Of a DNA stretch of 64,000 nucleotides, positions 34,001 to 42,082 are shown piece after piece (the stretch's first letter is position 1; every line of letters starts with the position of its first letter). A program made the position numbers and the translations under genes. This DNA is from JACDAN01 sp035707105 (GTDB lineage Bacteria; Actinomycetota; Thermoleophilia; Gaiellales; Gaiellaceae). Below the pieces are notes generated by a model. It ran no database searches and was not told where the DNA came from. It worked only from the letters and a program-made list of their open reading frames with translations. The stretch covers positions 1-64,000 of the forward strand of contig DASSUI010000032.1 in NCBI GenBank assembly GCA_035707105.1. The letters run 5' to 3'.

Positions 34001-35124
34001 TCGGGCGTGCCGGTAGTCGGGAGCACGCAGTGACCGGCGTCGCGGGCACCCAAGGTGCCGCGGCGGAGTGGACGGAAGGAGCACTCGACGGCCTTGGCAC
34101 GAGCTTCGCCTTGGCCGCCGAGGCGAGTGGTGGCGTGTCCGACCACTGCTACTCGCTCGCGGGGGCTAACGTCCTCTTCCGCTTCGCGAGCCCCGCGCTC
34201 CGTGAACGGTTGTCGCGGGCGTTCGCCCACCTTGCGGCCGGGCCAGACGTCGAGGCGACTTCCCCGACGCTGACAGTCCATCTCTGGGACTCGGCGTCGA
34301 CCGGGACAGAGCCTCCTCCACGTCCCGCCGTGCCCCACGACTACGCCGAGGGTGCGCTATTCCACTTCCACCAGCCTCCGTTGCGCGCCGCCTACCAACC
34401 TGGCCTCGAAACTCTCAGCGTTCTGGACTCGACCGGGCGAGCCGCATGGTATTGGGTGGCAGACGCCTTCGACCAGCCGTATTGGGACCAGGCGTGCCCG
34501 CTCCGCCAGATCCTGTTCTGGTGGCTTGGCTCGAGGAACTATCTCCAGGTCCATGGCGCCGCTGTCGGCACCTCAGCGGGCGGTGCGCTCGTCGTCGGCA
34601 AAGCGGGATCCGGTAAGTCCACCGTTGCTCTCTCGAGCTTGGGCTCCCAGCTTCTCTACGCCGGCGACGACTACGTCGCAATCACCCTCGAGCCGACGCC
34701 GCGCGTCCAGAGCCTCTACAGCTCCGGGAAGATCGAGCCCGAGCACGTGCGCAAGCTGCTGCCGCATCTCCTGCCGCGGATCGCGAATCTGGAGCGACTG
34801 GACGACGAGAAGGCGGTTGTCTACGTCCACGAACACTTTCCCGAACAAGTCACATCGGGCTTTCCGCTCCACGCCGTGCTCGTTCCGAAGGTCCGGCCGA
34901 CACGCCGCGAGACCTGCGTCGTCGAGACGTCGCGAGCCGCTGCTTTTTCGGCTCTCGCGCCCAGCACGATCCTGCAGCTGCATACCGCTGAGGCCGACTC
35001 GCTTGCGACCATGTCTCGTCTTGTCCACCGTGTGCCGTGCTTCGGTCTGGAGCTCGGTTCGGATATTTCTGCGATCCCCGACGCGATCGCCGATCTGCTC
35101 GCGCGCCTTTCGGGCCCCGAATGA
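33997..35124 (+). CDS. HprK-related kinase (HPr-rel-A type)
   Basis: GTG 33997 overlaps the pqqD stop; ATG 33955 and GTG 34030 are alternatives. The 375-residue protein has an N-terminal part (about 1-175) without a known motif and a C-terminal P-loop kinase like HPr kinase: HGAAVGTSAGGALVVGKAGSGKST (Walker A 201-208) then YAGDDYVAI (Asp224/225). HPr kinase phosphorylates Ser46 of HPr, and relatives in lasso-peptide clusters phosphorylate the precursor C-terminal Ser. HPr itself is not here. The obvious candidate substrate is the tail of the overlapping PqqD-like protein, which has Ser146 and Ser153; that is inference. It is coupled to the next glycosyltransferase. Confidence 0.82.
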   Translation: MIGRAGSREHAVTGVAGTQGAAAEWTEGALDGLGTSFALAAEASGGVSDHCYSLAGANVLFRFASPALRERLSRAFAHLAAGPDVEATSPTLTVHLWDSASTGTEPPPRPAVPHDYAEGALFHFHQPPLRAAYQPGLETLSVLDSTGRAAWYWVADAFDQPYWDQACPLRQILFWWLGSRNYLQVHGAAVGTSAGGALVVGKAGSGKSTVALSSLGSQLLYAGDDYVAITLEPTPRVQSLYSSGKIEPEHVRKLLPHLLPRIANLERLDDEKAVVYVHEHFPEQVTSGFPLHAVLVPKVRPTRRETCVVETSRAAAFSALAPSTILQLHTAEADSLATMSRLVHRVPCFGLELGSDISAIPDAIADLLARLSGPE

Positions 35125-35801
35125 CCACTCCGCTTACGACGGTGATCGTCGCCGCATACAACGGCGAAAGATTCCTCCAAGAGACACTGGAAAGTTTGTT
35201 CTCTCAGGATTACTCCTCATATGAGGTTGTCTTCGTAGACGACGGGTCACAGGATCGGACGGCCGAGATCGCGCGCTCCTTCCCACTCCACTACCTGCGT
35301 CAAGCGAACCAGGGTCTCCCTGCAGCTCGCAATGCCGGACTCGCGGTCGCAAAGGGGGAATTCGTTGCCTTCCTCGACGACGACGACGTACTGCCCCCGA
35401 ACAAGTTGAGCCTTCAGGTTCGCCATCTACTCGAGCATCCCGATACCGGCTGCGTTCTCGGCCGGTGTGAGTGGATCTTCGAGGGAATCGAGTCGCCCGA
35501 CCTCAAGCGGGACCCGATCTTCGGTGAACTCGGCGGGATTCAATTCGTGACGGCGATGATCCGACGTCATGTTCTGGAGGAGCTCGGAGGATTCGACCCG
35601 AGCTACCTCTACGCCGAGGACAGGGACCTGTTCGTCAGAATGCGAGAACACGGTGTCAAGATCGAGGTGCTGGAGGACGTTGTTCTCCACAAGAGGCTTC
35701 ACGGCTCCAACATGACGCTCAACCCGCCAGAGACCCATCCGCTGCTCCGATCGCTAAAGGAGAAGCTGGATCGGGAGCGCACCGCGCGGGGAGGCCCATG
35801 A
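35121..35801 (+). CDS. Family 2 glycosyltransferase
   Basis: ATG 35121 overlaps the kinase stop (ATGA). The 226-residue soluble GT-A protein has VIVAAYNGERFLQETLESL, VVFVDDGSQDRT, the metal-binding FLDDDDVLP (DxD) and YAEDRDLFVRMREHG with the catalytic acid. It transfers one sugar from a nucleotide donor to a lipid-linked acceptor on the inner face. It is similar in build to the next gene but diverged in sequence, and overlaps it by ATGA, so the two act in the same operon. Confidence 0.9.
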   Translation: MTTPLTTVIVAAYNGERFLQETLESLFSQDYSSYEVVFVDDGSQDRTAEIARSFPLHYLRQANQGLPAARNAGLAVAKGEFVAFLDDDDVLPPNKLSLQVRHLLEHPDTGCVLGRCEWIFEGIESPDLKRDPIFGELGGIQFVTAMIRRHVLEELGGFDPSYLYAEDRDLFVRMREHGVKIEVLEDVVLHKRLHGSNMTLNPPETHPLLRSLKEKLDRERTARGGP

Positions 35802-36532
35802 CCACGCGCTCGAGCGACCGCCTTATCAGCGTGATCGTCACGGTTTACAACGCTGCTCCTTACCTCGGCGAGGCGATCGACAGCGTGCTCGCACAGACGT
35901 ATCGCCCCTTCGAACTCATCGTGCTCGACGATGGCTCGACGGACGGAAGTGGCGATGTGGCACAGCAGTACGGATCGGCGGTACGGTTCACTCGGCAGGA
36001 ACGTCAGGGGCTAGGCGCGGCGCGGAACGCCGCCGTCGCGCTCGCGGACGGTTCGTATCTTGCCTTTCTCGACGCTGACGACCGGTTCCTGCCCGAGAAG
36101 CTCGAGCGCCAGATGGAGGTCCTCGACGCAGACGCGGGGACGGACATGGTGTTCGGTCACGTCACCGAGTTCGTGAGCCCGGACATCGACGAAAGCGCGG
36201 CGGCGCGGTTGCGAGAGCCTGTTCACGATGTGGCTTGGCGGATGCCGAATCTGATGCTGGTCCGGCGGGGGTCCTTCGACGAGGTTGGCCCCTTCTCCAC
36301 GACGCTCCGCGTCGGCATCGGGGTCGACTGGTACGCCCGCGCGAGGGACGAGGGGCTCAAGGAGGCGGTGCCGCCGTTCGTCGTGCTTGAGCGGCGGCTC
36401 CACGCCTCGAACAACGGCATCCGCGAGCGCGAGTCTCGGCAGCAGTACCTCCACGTGATCAAGCAGTCGCTTGATCGGCGACGGCGGCTCGGTGGCGCAG
36501 CGAACTCTGAACCGCCGTCTCGGGGCGCGTGA
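35798..36532 (+). CDS. Family 2 glycosyltransferase
   Basis: ATG 35798 overlaps the previous stop. The 244-residue GT-A protein has VIVTVYNAAPYLGEAIDSVL, LIVLDDGSTDGSG, AFLDADDRFLP (DxD) and GIGVDWYARARDEG where Asp is the expected base. It has no membrane helix. With the preceding transferase it should add successive sugars to the growing repeat unit. Confidence 0.9.
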   Translation: MTTRSSDRLISVIVTVYNAAPYLGEAIDSVLAQTYRPFELIVLDDGSTDGSGDVAQQYGSAVRFTRQERQGLGAARNAAVALADGSYLAFLDADDRFLPEKLERQMEVLDADAGTDMVFGHVTEFVSPDIDESAAARLREPVHDVAWRMPNLMLVRRGSFDEVGPFSTTLRVGIGVDWYARARDEGLKEAVPPFVVLERRLHASNNGIRERESRQQYLHVIKQSLDRRRRLGGAANSEPPSRGA

Positions 36533-36556
36533 GCCGCCACTCCTGATGGCACGTTC

Positions 36557-36574
36557 GGGGCCTGGGGTGGCCCC
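36557..36574 (+). terminator. Weak hairpin between glycosyltransferase and flippase
   Basis: GGGGCC pairs with GGCCCC around a six-base loop in the 93-base gap. No T run follows. It may attenuate transcription into the flippase gene or be incidental. Confidence 0.3.
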
Positions 36575-36625
36575 CTTGCGCCAAGCGGGCACGGAGCTGG
36601 CTGAGTATTGAGCAGCGAGCGCTAG

Positions 36626-38158
36626 ATGCCAGCGTCCGCCCTCCCGCGCCGTTTCCGGCGTAACGTCCTTGCGACCTACCTGAGCACGGCGACGTCGGCC
36701 GTACAGGTCCTCGTCATCACGCCGCTGCTCGTTCACGGCCTCGGGCCCGAGCGCTACGGCATCTGGGCGCTTGTCTGGTCCTTCGGCCTCTTCGCGGTGT
36801 TGCTCGAGCTCGGGCTTTCATCGGCGACGGTTCGGTACGTCGCTCAGTATCGGGAGCTGGGGCAGGAGCCGATGCTCGTACGCACCGTCAGCGCCTCCTT
36901 CTGGGTTCTGCTCGGTCTTGGTGCCCTCGCCCTTCTCGTCGGGGTAGTGCTCGCGCCGCTGGTTCCGGTCGCCTTCAAGGCACCGGGCCAGGAGGCCGCG
37001 ACCTCGGTGCTGGTCGTGCTGGTCGCGGCTTCGATCGCCGCGGCAATCGCAGGAGGCGCCTTCCAGGGCTGCCTCGCTGGATTGCAGCGCTACAGCCTCC
37101 TGAGCATGTTCGCCATCGGCGCTGCCGTAGCGCAGACCGCGGCTTTCGCCCTCGTCATTTCGGTGGGCGGTGGACTTGTCGCACTGGGAGTCGCGTTGCT
37201 CGCGGTGTCCTTGGCCGAGCAGATCTCGCGATACATCGCCGTCCGGCGGTTGGCACCCCAGGTGACGTTGTCGCCCCGGATCTTCGACCGCAGCTTCGCC
37301 AAAGAGATCTTCCGGGTCTCAATGTGGATCTCCTCGACTCACGCCGCAACGGCGATCCGGTACCGGATCGACACGATCGTCGTCGGTTTCGTGGCGGGCG
37401 TTCAGGCCGCGGGCGTGTACGCCGTGGGCCAGCTGCTCTTTGTCGCAGCCGACCGCTTCATACGCCCGGCGCTCACCGGGTTCTTTCCATTCTCGGCCGA
37501 GCTTGCCGGTCGCCGAGACGCCGAGCGTCTACGCGGAGGGATGCTCACCGGAACTCGCGTCGCACTCGCGGCCGCCGGGCCTCTCTGCGTCAGCGGGATC
37601 GTGCTTGCGAAACCGGCTCTCCACGCGTGGGTCGGGGCGGGGTATGGGGAGGCCCATCTGGTGGTCGTCTATCTGTTGGCGGCGCTCCTGATCGCGACGA
37701 TCAGCCGAGCCGGACTGCTCATGCTTCAAGGCTCCGGAAGGATCCGCGGTCCGGCGGCCATCGTCTGGGTCGAAGCGATCGTCAACTTGGCGCTTAGCAT
37801 CGCACTTGGACTGGTGATCGGCCTGTCCGGCGTGGCGCTCGCCACGTTGATTGCGACTGTCGCCGTAAGCACCTTGATCGGCATCCCTTACATCTGTCGC
37901 GCGTTTGACCTCTCGGTTCGACGGTTTCTGCTGCCCATCGCGCAGGCGCACGTACCTGCCGTGGGGGTGGCGCTCGCGACAGGCTGGATCCTCAAGCCGT
38001 CGGAGAATGCCGGCTTTCCGAGCGTCGTGGCAGCAGGTGTGGCTATCGGGGGGTCGTACCTGCTGATCCTCATCTTCACGGGCCTCAGCCGCGACGAGCG
38101 TCGGCACGTCTGGGATCGGATTCGCCGGGTCGATTCCCGCGCCGTCAGCGAGGCGTGA
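36626..38158 (+). CDS. Wzx-like polysaccharide flippase, copy 2
   Basis: This 510-residue protein has 12-14 membrane helices. The start resembles PST-type flippases: NVLATYLSTATSAVQVLVITPLL and GPERYGIWALVWSFG, then VRYVAQYRELG. The middle carries IRYRIDTIVVGFVAGVQAAGVYAVGQ, the usual DxxxVG region. It should flip undecaprenyl-linked units. Its placement in the pqqD-hprK-glycosyltransferase operon suggests it serves the product of those transferases, while the flippase at 28.3 kb serves another. Its stop overlaps the next SDR start. Confidence 0.88.
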   Translation: MPASALPRRFRRNVLATYLSTATSAVQVLVITPLLVHGLGPERYGIWALVWSFGLFAVLLELGLSSATVRYVAQYRELGQEPMLVRTVSASFWVLLGLGALALLVGVVLAPLVPVAFKAPGQEAATSVLVVLVAASIAAAIAGGAFQGCLAGLQRYSLLSMFAIGAAVAQTAAFALVISVGGGLVALGVALLAVSLAEQISRYIAVRRLAPQVTLSPRIFDRSFAKEIFRVSMWISSTHAATAIRYRIDTIVVGFVAGVQAAGVYAVGQLLFVAADRFIRPALTGFFPFSAELAGRRDAERLRGGMLTGTRVALAAAGPLCVSGIVLAKPALHAWVGAGYGEAHLVVVYLLAALLIATISRAGLLMLQGSGRIRGPAAIVWVEAIVNLALSIALGLVIGLSGVALATLIATVAVSTLIGIPYICRAFDLSVRRFLLPIAQAHVPAVGVALATGWILKPSENAGFPSVVAAGVAIGGSYLLILIFTGLSRDERRHVWDRIRRVDSRAVSEA

Positions 38159-38913
38159 CAAGCCGCCGAGTTCTCATTACGGGTGCGGCCGGCCTGATCG
38201 GCGGAATTCTTCGGCGAGGCCTAGCCGATGAGTTCGAACTGAGTGGGGTCGATGCTCGGAGCCGCCTTTTTCGCGGCCGCGCCGCAAACATGAGAAAGCT
38301 CCGATCTGTTCTAGGCGACTTCGCGAATCAGGGAGCAGTGATCGACCTCGCCGCGGATTCCGACCCAACTGCCGGCTGGAGCTCCATCTACGGCAACAAC
38401 CTACTCGCCACGTACAACGCCTTCGAGGCTTCCCGGCGCGCCGACGTAAGGCGGGTTATCTTCGCAAGCTCGAATCACGTGACGGGGCTCTATGAGTGGG
38501 ATCGCCCATACGACGCAATTGTGGCTGGGCGGTACGAGGGCCTGGACCAAACGAACATTCCCCTGCTCACAAGCGACGCGCCGATCCGACCTGACGGCCT
38601 CTATGCCGTCGGCAAGGCGTTCGGAGAGGCGCTTGGGCGCTTCTACGCGGAGGAGTACGGCCTGTCTGTCATCTGCCTGAGGATAGGCACGGTCAATGCC
38701 GCCGACCGTCCCCGTATTCCGCGGCATTTTGCAACGCTGCTCACGCATAAGGATCTCGTCCGTCTTGTCCGCTGCGCCATTCAGGCACCGGACGACCTCG
38801 CTTACGGGATCTTCTACGGCGTCTCGAACAACGCCTGGCGATTCTGGGGCCTGGACGATGCCCGCGAGTCCCTCGGCTACGTGCCGGAGGACGATGCCGA
38901 GCTGTGGCGCTGA
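38155..38913 (+). CDS. Uronate dehydrogenase-like SDR
   Basis: The GTG start overlaps the flippase stop (GTGA). The 252-residue SDR has VLITGAAGLIGGILR, VIDLAADSDPTAGW, VIFASSNHVTGLYE and YAVGKAFGEALGRFYAEEYGL (Tyr-Lys pair), a set that matches uronate dehydrogenases and their relatives. In those enzymes a uronic acid is oxidised to the aldarolactone. In this operon it could instead modify a sugar nucleotide or a free sugar. Its last 37 bases overlap the convergent nucleotidyltransferase-like gene. Confidence 0.83.
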   Translation: MTSRRVLITGAAGLIGGILRRGLADEFELSGVDARSRLFRGRAANMRKLRSVLGDFANQGAVIDLAADSDPTAGWSSIYGNNLLATYNAFEASRRADVRRVIFASSNHVTGLYEWDRPYDAIVAGRYEGLDQTNIPLLTSDAPIRPDGLYAVGKAFGEALGRFYAEEYGLSVICLRIGTVNAADRPRIPRHFATLLTHKDLVRLVRCAIQAPDDLAYGIFYGVSNNAWRFWGLDDARESLGYVPEDDAELWR

Positions 38914-40064
38914 GCCAAGCGCCTCGAGCGGCGGTGCGCTCGCGCCTGTGAGAGTGCGGTCACACTCCTGCGCGCTGCGGCCGCAGGTAGCTGCGAAAAG
39001 CGATCGACACCCCATTCCGCACGCACGAAGTCCGGAAGCCTCAGCACAGCGCGCAAGACGCTCTGGTCTTGGCTTGCCACCACGTGCGCTCCGACCGTCG
39101 CCGGCAGGTTCCCGAGAAGGCGTCCGCCTCGGCCGCTGATTCGATGCGCAAAGCGTTCACGCCGTGTCACGGTCGTTGTTCCGAGCTCCTTCACGACCCA
39201 GCCGGGGATCGGCGCATCGAGCTCCTCGGTGAGGTAACGGAGACCTTCGAGCAGGGGCAGACTCCGGCGCCGCAGAACCGCCTTGCTGATCAGTGTTTCC
39301 CAGTCGATGTCCGATTCGGCGACGCGGAGGATGGTCATCGCGTCGGGGATCCATTGCACGTTGGACGTACCGCCGCTTCTCGCTCCGCCGACGCATGTGA
39401 GGAGGAGCTCGTCGCTCGGGTCGAGCGTCAACGTCGGAGTTCCCCGGACGTCGGACACGTCGGCGTGACGCCAGACCTCTTCCTCCGATACCTGGTCGCC
39501 GGCCGGCTCGAATTCGACGGGTAGCCGGGAGTGCAGAGCAGCCATCCGCCCGTCGCGTGCCCCGGAAGGCTGCATGCGCCGAGAGCGCCCCGAGTCGTCA
39601 GCGATCGACCAGCCCGCCCGCGTCAGCACGGTCACGGCGTCGTCCCGCAGACTCGGGCGCACCAGCACTGCCGCTTCGTCGATCGGCCGGACGCCAAGGC
39701 CCCGGTAATAGCGCGTGACGAGAGCTGCTCCCCCGAACACGATCGATTCGATTCCCGCGCCGCGGAGCGCAGTAAGCATCTCCAGCAGCGCCTTCATCGC
39801 GACCTGGTTGCGGTACCAGACGTAGCGGTAGACGCCTTTCAGCCGCGGAAGAAATCGGTCGGCGTCGTCTTGCTCCCGTAGCCGGTCGTAAAGAAGGGGC
39901 AAGAGGACGGTCGAACCGGCTTCCAGTCGTTGGATATCGAGCCGCGGTCTCAGCTCGCTCCACGCCCGCGCGCCACGCTCATCCTTGAGGAGCGCCACTT
40001 TGAGGAGAAGCTCCTGCTCCCGGCTCGGCCAGAACGAGCCCGCGCGACCCCGCCGCATCGCCAT
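38877..40064 (-). CDS. NTP_transf_5-like nucleotidyltransferase, catalytic pair lost
   Basis: The start ATG 40064 is within the TGATG junction with the upstream gene. The 395-residue protein is built like its neighbour (uncharacterised nucleotidyltransferase family) with FGGAALVTRYYRGLGVRPIDE then AAVLV. The two catalytic acids of the family, seen as IDLDLLV next door, are here Glu130 and Ala132, and the Lys-Gly before them is Gly-Gly. It is therefore probably not catalytic and may be a partner subunit of the intact copy. The C-terminal 200 residues are helical with a basic, Ser-rich tail. Genes of this family accompany PqqD/HprK-like genes in EPS loci. Confidence 0.78.
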   Translation of the reverse strand: MAMRRGRAGSFWPSREQELLLKVALLKDERGARAWSELRPRLDIQRLEAGSTVLLPLLYDRLREQDDADRFLPRLKGVYRYVWYRNQVAMKALLEMLTALRGAGIESIVFGGAALVTRYYRGLGVRPIDEAAVLVRPSLRDDAVTVLTRAGWSIADDSGRSRRMQPSGARDGRMAALHSRLPVEFEPAGDQVSEEEVWRHADVSDVRGTPTLTLDPSDELLLTCVGGARSGGTSNVQWIPDAMTILRVAESDIDWETLISKAVLRRRSLPLLEGLRYLTEELDAPIPGWVVKELGTTTVTRRERFAHRISGRGGRLLGNLPATVGAHVVASQDQSVLRAVLRLPDFVRAEWGVDRFSQLPAAAARRSVTALSQARAHRRSRRLAQRHSSASSSGT

Positions 40065-41131
40065 CAGCCTTCGCGTGCAGTGCGACTTTCGAGGCTGCGC
40101 TCGGCAGAGTCGGGGCGGCGCTGGCTGGCTGCCTCGAGCTCCCGATCGCGGGCCGATCGCAGACGGAAGGCTTGCCGAAGGGCGCCGAGCGTTCGCCTCG
40201 CCTTTTCGCGCCAGGTCTCGCCGCCTGAAGGCCGCAACTCTGAGCCGGCGATCCTCGCTGCAGCCACGAGTGCCTTCGGCCCCGACAGCCCGATAAACGG
40301 CCCCGCGAGCTCCGCGACCTTCGACTCGATTACCGTACGCTCACGCATCGATTCGAGACCCTTGGTCCAGATCCGCGGCGCCCCCCCATCGACATGCTCG
40401 GCGAGGAGAACCCGACGCGCGGTGGCGTCCGTCACCCTCCAGAGCCGATCTATTCCCCAATGGCGGGCGAGGCTTTCCGTCTCTCCGGGCCCTGCAGCCT
40501 GTGCCATCAGGACAACGTCGATCAGATGGCCCAACCGAGTAAGTGGTACCTCACGCCACATGTGTGCAGTAAGCACGACCGCCTGCTGGGCAGGCGGAAG
40601 GGCCAGCACACCTTGCCCGAGCGCTGAGGCGTCGGTCGCGGACTCAGACAGCTCGTCGAACGACGGGGGGGAGAGCCATGTCGGCCAGCTCGGTGTGCTG
40701 TGGAGCTCCACATGAACCAGCATGCCGGGCCACTCGAGACACGGAAGGTGATGATGCACCTCTGGAGTAGGGCCCAATAGCTCGTTGAAGCCTGCGGCGA
40801 TGAGAGTATCTTGGGTCTGCTCGGGATCCGGCACCAACAGATCGAGATCAATCGACGGACGGAGCTCAGGCCTCGGGTACTTCGCCGCGACGTCGGCTCC
40901 CTTCAGGAGGATCAACGGTCCGTCGTAGGCCTCACGGACGCGCCTGACCACGGCGGGCGCCGCCAGCCTGAACACCTTGGCGCCTCGCTCGAGCTCGAGC
41001 AAGTCCGCGGGAACGGAGCGCCCGATCGACCGCCACCGCCAAGCGGCGTAGAGGTGCAGACGGTGTGCATGGAGATCAGAGACCGTCCTGGCACGCTCTA
41101 CAAGCTCGTCGACCCGAGACCAAAGGTCCAT
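40064..41131 (-). CDS. NTP_transf_5-like nucleotidyltransferase, intact
   Basis: The frame opens at 41227, but ATG 41131 (MDLWSRVDEL) begins the conserved part and leaves space from the divergent methyltransferase. The 355-residue protein has LLKGADVAAKYPRPELRPSIDLDLLV (positions 75-100) with the metal-binding pair Asp95/Asp97, then HHHLPCLEWPGMLVHVELHS holding the third acid. The family is a minimal Pol-beta-like nucleotidyltransferase fold of unknown substrate; AMP or UMP transfer to a protein or sugar is possible. It is followed with a one-base overlap by a degenerate copy, suggesting a pseudo-heterodimer. Confidence 0.82.
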   Translation of the reverse strand: MDLWSRVDELVERARTVSDLHAHRLHLYAAWRWRSIGRSVPADLLELERGAKVFRLAAPAVVRRVREAYDGPLILLKGADVAAKYPRPELRPSIDLDLLVPDPEQTQDTLIAAGFNELLGPTPEVHHHLPCLEWPGMLVHVELHSTPSWPTWLSPPSFDELSESATDASALGQGVLALPPAQQAVVLTAHMWREVPLTRLGHLIDVVLMAQAAGPGETESLARHWGIDRLWRVTDATARRVLLAEHVDGGAPRIWTKGLESMRERTVIESKVAELAGPFIGLSGPKALVAAARIAGSELRPSGGETWREKARRTLGALRQAFRLRSARDRELEAASQRRPDSAERSLESRTAREG

Positions 41132-41206
41132 CCACTCATTGTGGCAAGGCGCGTGAGCTTCTGCGGTTGGCGGGCAACAAGCCGTTGGTATCTTGGCGCC
41201 GGGCCG

Positions 41207-42007
41207 ATGCCGAGCGCGGTCAGGCATTCACGACGAGCGATTCTCTCCGCACAAGGCTCCGAGCGGGTCCGTCGGCTCCTCCGCCGGAAGAGGCTCGACA
41301 ACCTTCTCGACTGGGTGCGGTTCCGAATCGACACGTTTCCTCGCAATGAGAGGCTGGTCGCGCGTTTGGGACTGCCGTACTACGTCACCAACTATCAGTC
41401 GCTGCCGTGGGTGGGACTTCGCTCCGGAACCCGCGCAAGTGGCACTGAGAGCCGACTGGCCGCGATGCTCCCCGACCTAGAGCGCTGCGAGGTGGAGTCG
41501 GCGCTCGATGTCGGGGGTCACGTCGGGTGGTTCGCATTCGAATTCGCGCGAAGAGGCATCGACACCGTCGTAGTCGAGCGCGAAGATCGCGCCATTCGAG
41601 TCGGTCTGTATGCCCGAGAAAAGGCCGGTCTGTCACAGGTGAGTTTTCTCGTGATGGACGTCCAGCCCGGGAATGCCTTCCTTCTGCCGGAGGTCGACTG
41701 CACCCTGATGCTCTCGATTTGGCACCATCTCGTGCGAGAGAGCGGAGTAGAGGCGGCGACCGAGGTTCTAGGCGCGAGCTGGCAGAAGACGCGCAAGGTT
41801 CTCTTCTTCGACACCGGAGCGGCGGAGATGCCGCCTGATTGGGGTCTGCCGAACATGAAGCCGGAGCCCAAGGTGTGGCTTAGGCGGTACCTGACCAAGG
41901 CGTGCCCCAATGGGGAGGTCGTCGACCTCGGTGAGCACGACGCCTTCGGCCCCGACAACGAGCCGGTGCGGCGCACCCTCTTCGCCGTGATCAAGTCTTC
42001 CGGCTGA
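41207..42007 (+). CDS. SAM-dependent methyltransferase, FkbM-like
   Basis: The open frame extends back to 40811, antisense to the nucleotidyltransferase, but protein-like sequence begins at ATG 41207. The 266-residue protein has motif I ALDVGGHVGWFAFEFARRG, VVVERED after strand 2 and LMLSIWHHLV. This is a class I methyltransferase similar to those that methylate sugar hydroxyls. An N-terminal region with LLDWVRFRIDTFPRNERL and YYVTNYQSLPW is family-specific. It could cap or decorate the polysaccharide. It is divergently transcribed from the nucleotidyltransferases with 75 bases between starts. Confidence 0.82.
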   Translation: MPSAVRHSRRAILSAQGSERVRRLLRRKRLDNLLDWVRFRIDTFPRNERLVARLGLPYYVTNYQSLPWVGLRSGTRASGTESRLAAMLPDLERCEVESALDVGGHVGWFAFEFARRGIDTVVVEREDRAIRVGLYAREKAGLSQVSFLVMDVQPGNAFLLPEVDCTLMLSIWHHLVRESGVEAATEVLGASWQKTRKVLFFDTGAAEMPPDWGLPNMKPEPKVWLRRYLTKACPNGEVVDLGEHDAFGPDNEPVRRTLFAVIKSSG

Positions 42008-42082
42008 GCGAGCCCGCTTTTTGACATCGGATGCGAGCGAGGCAATTCGCGCGCAAGCCTCCGGGAATCGCTAGAGATCCGG

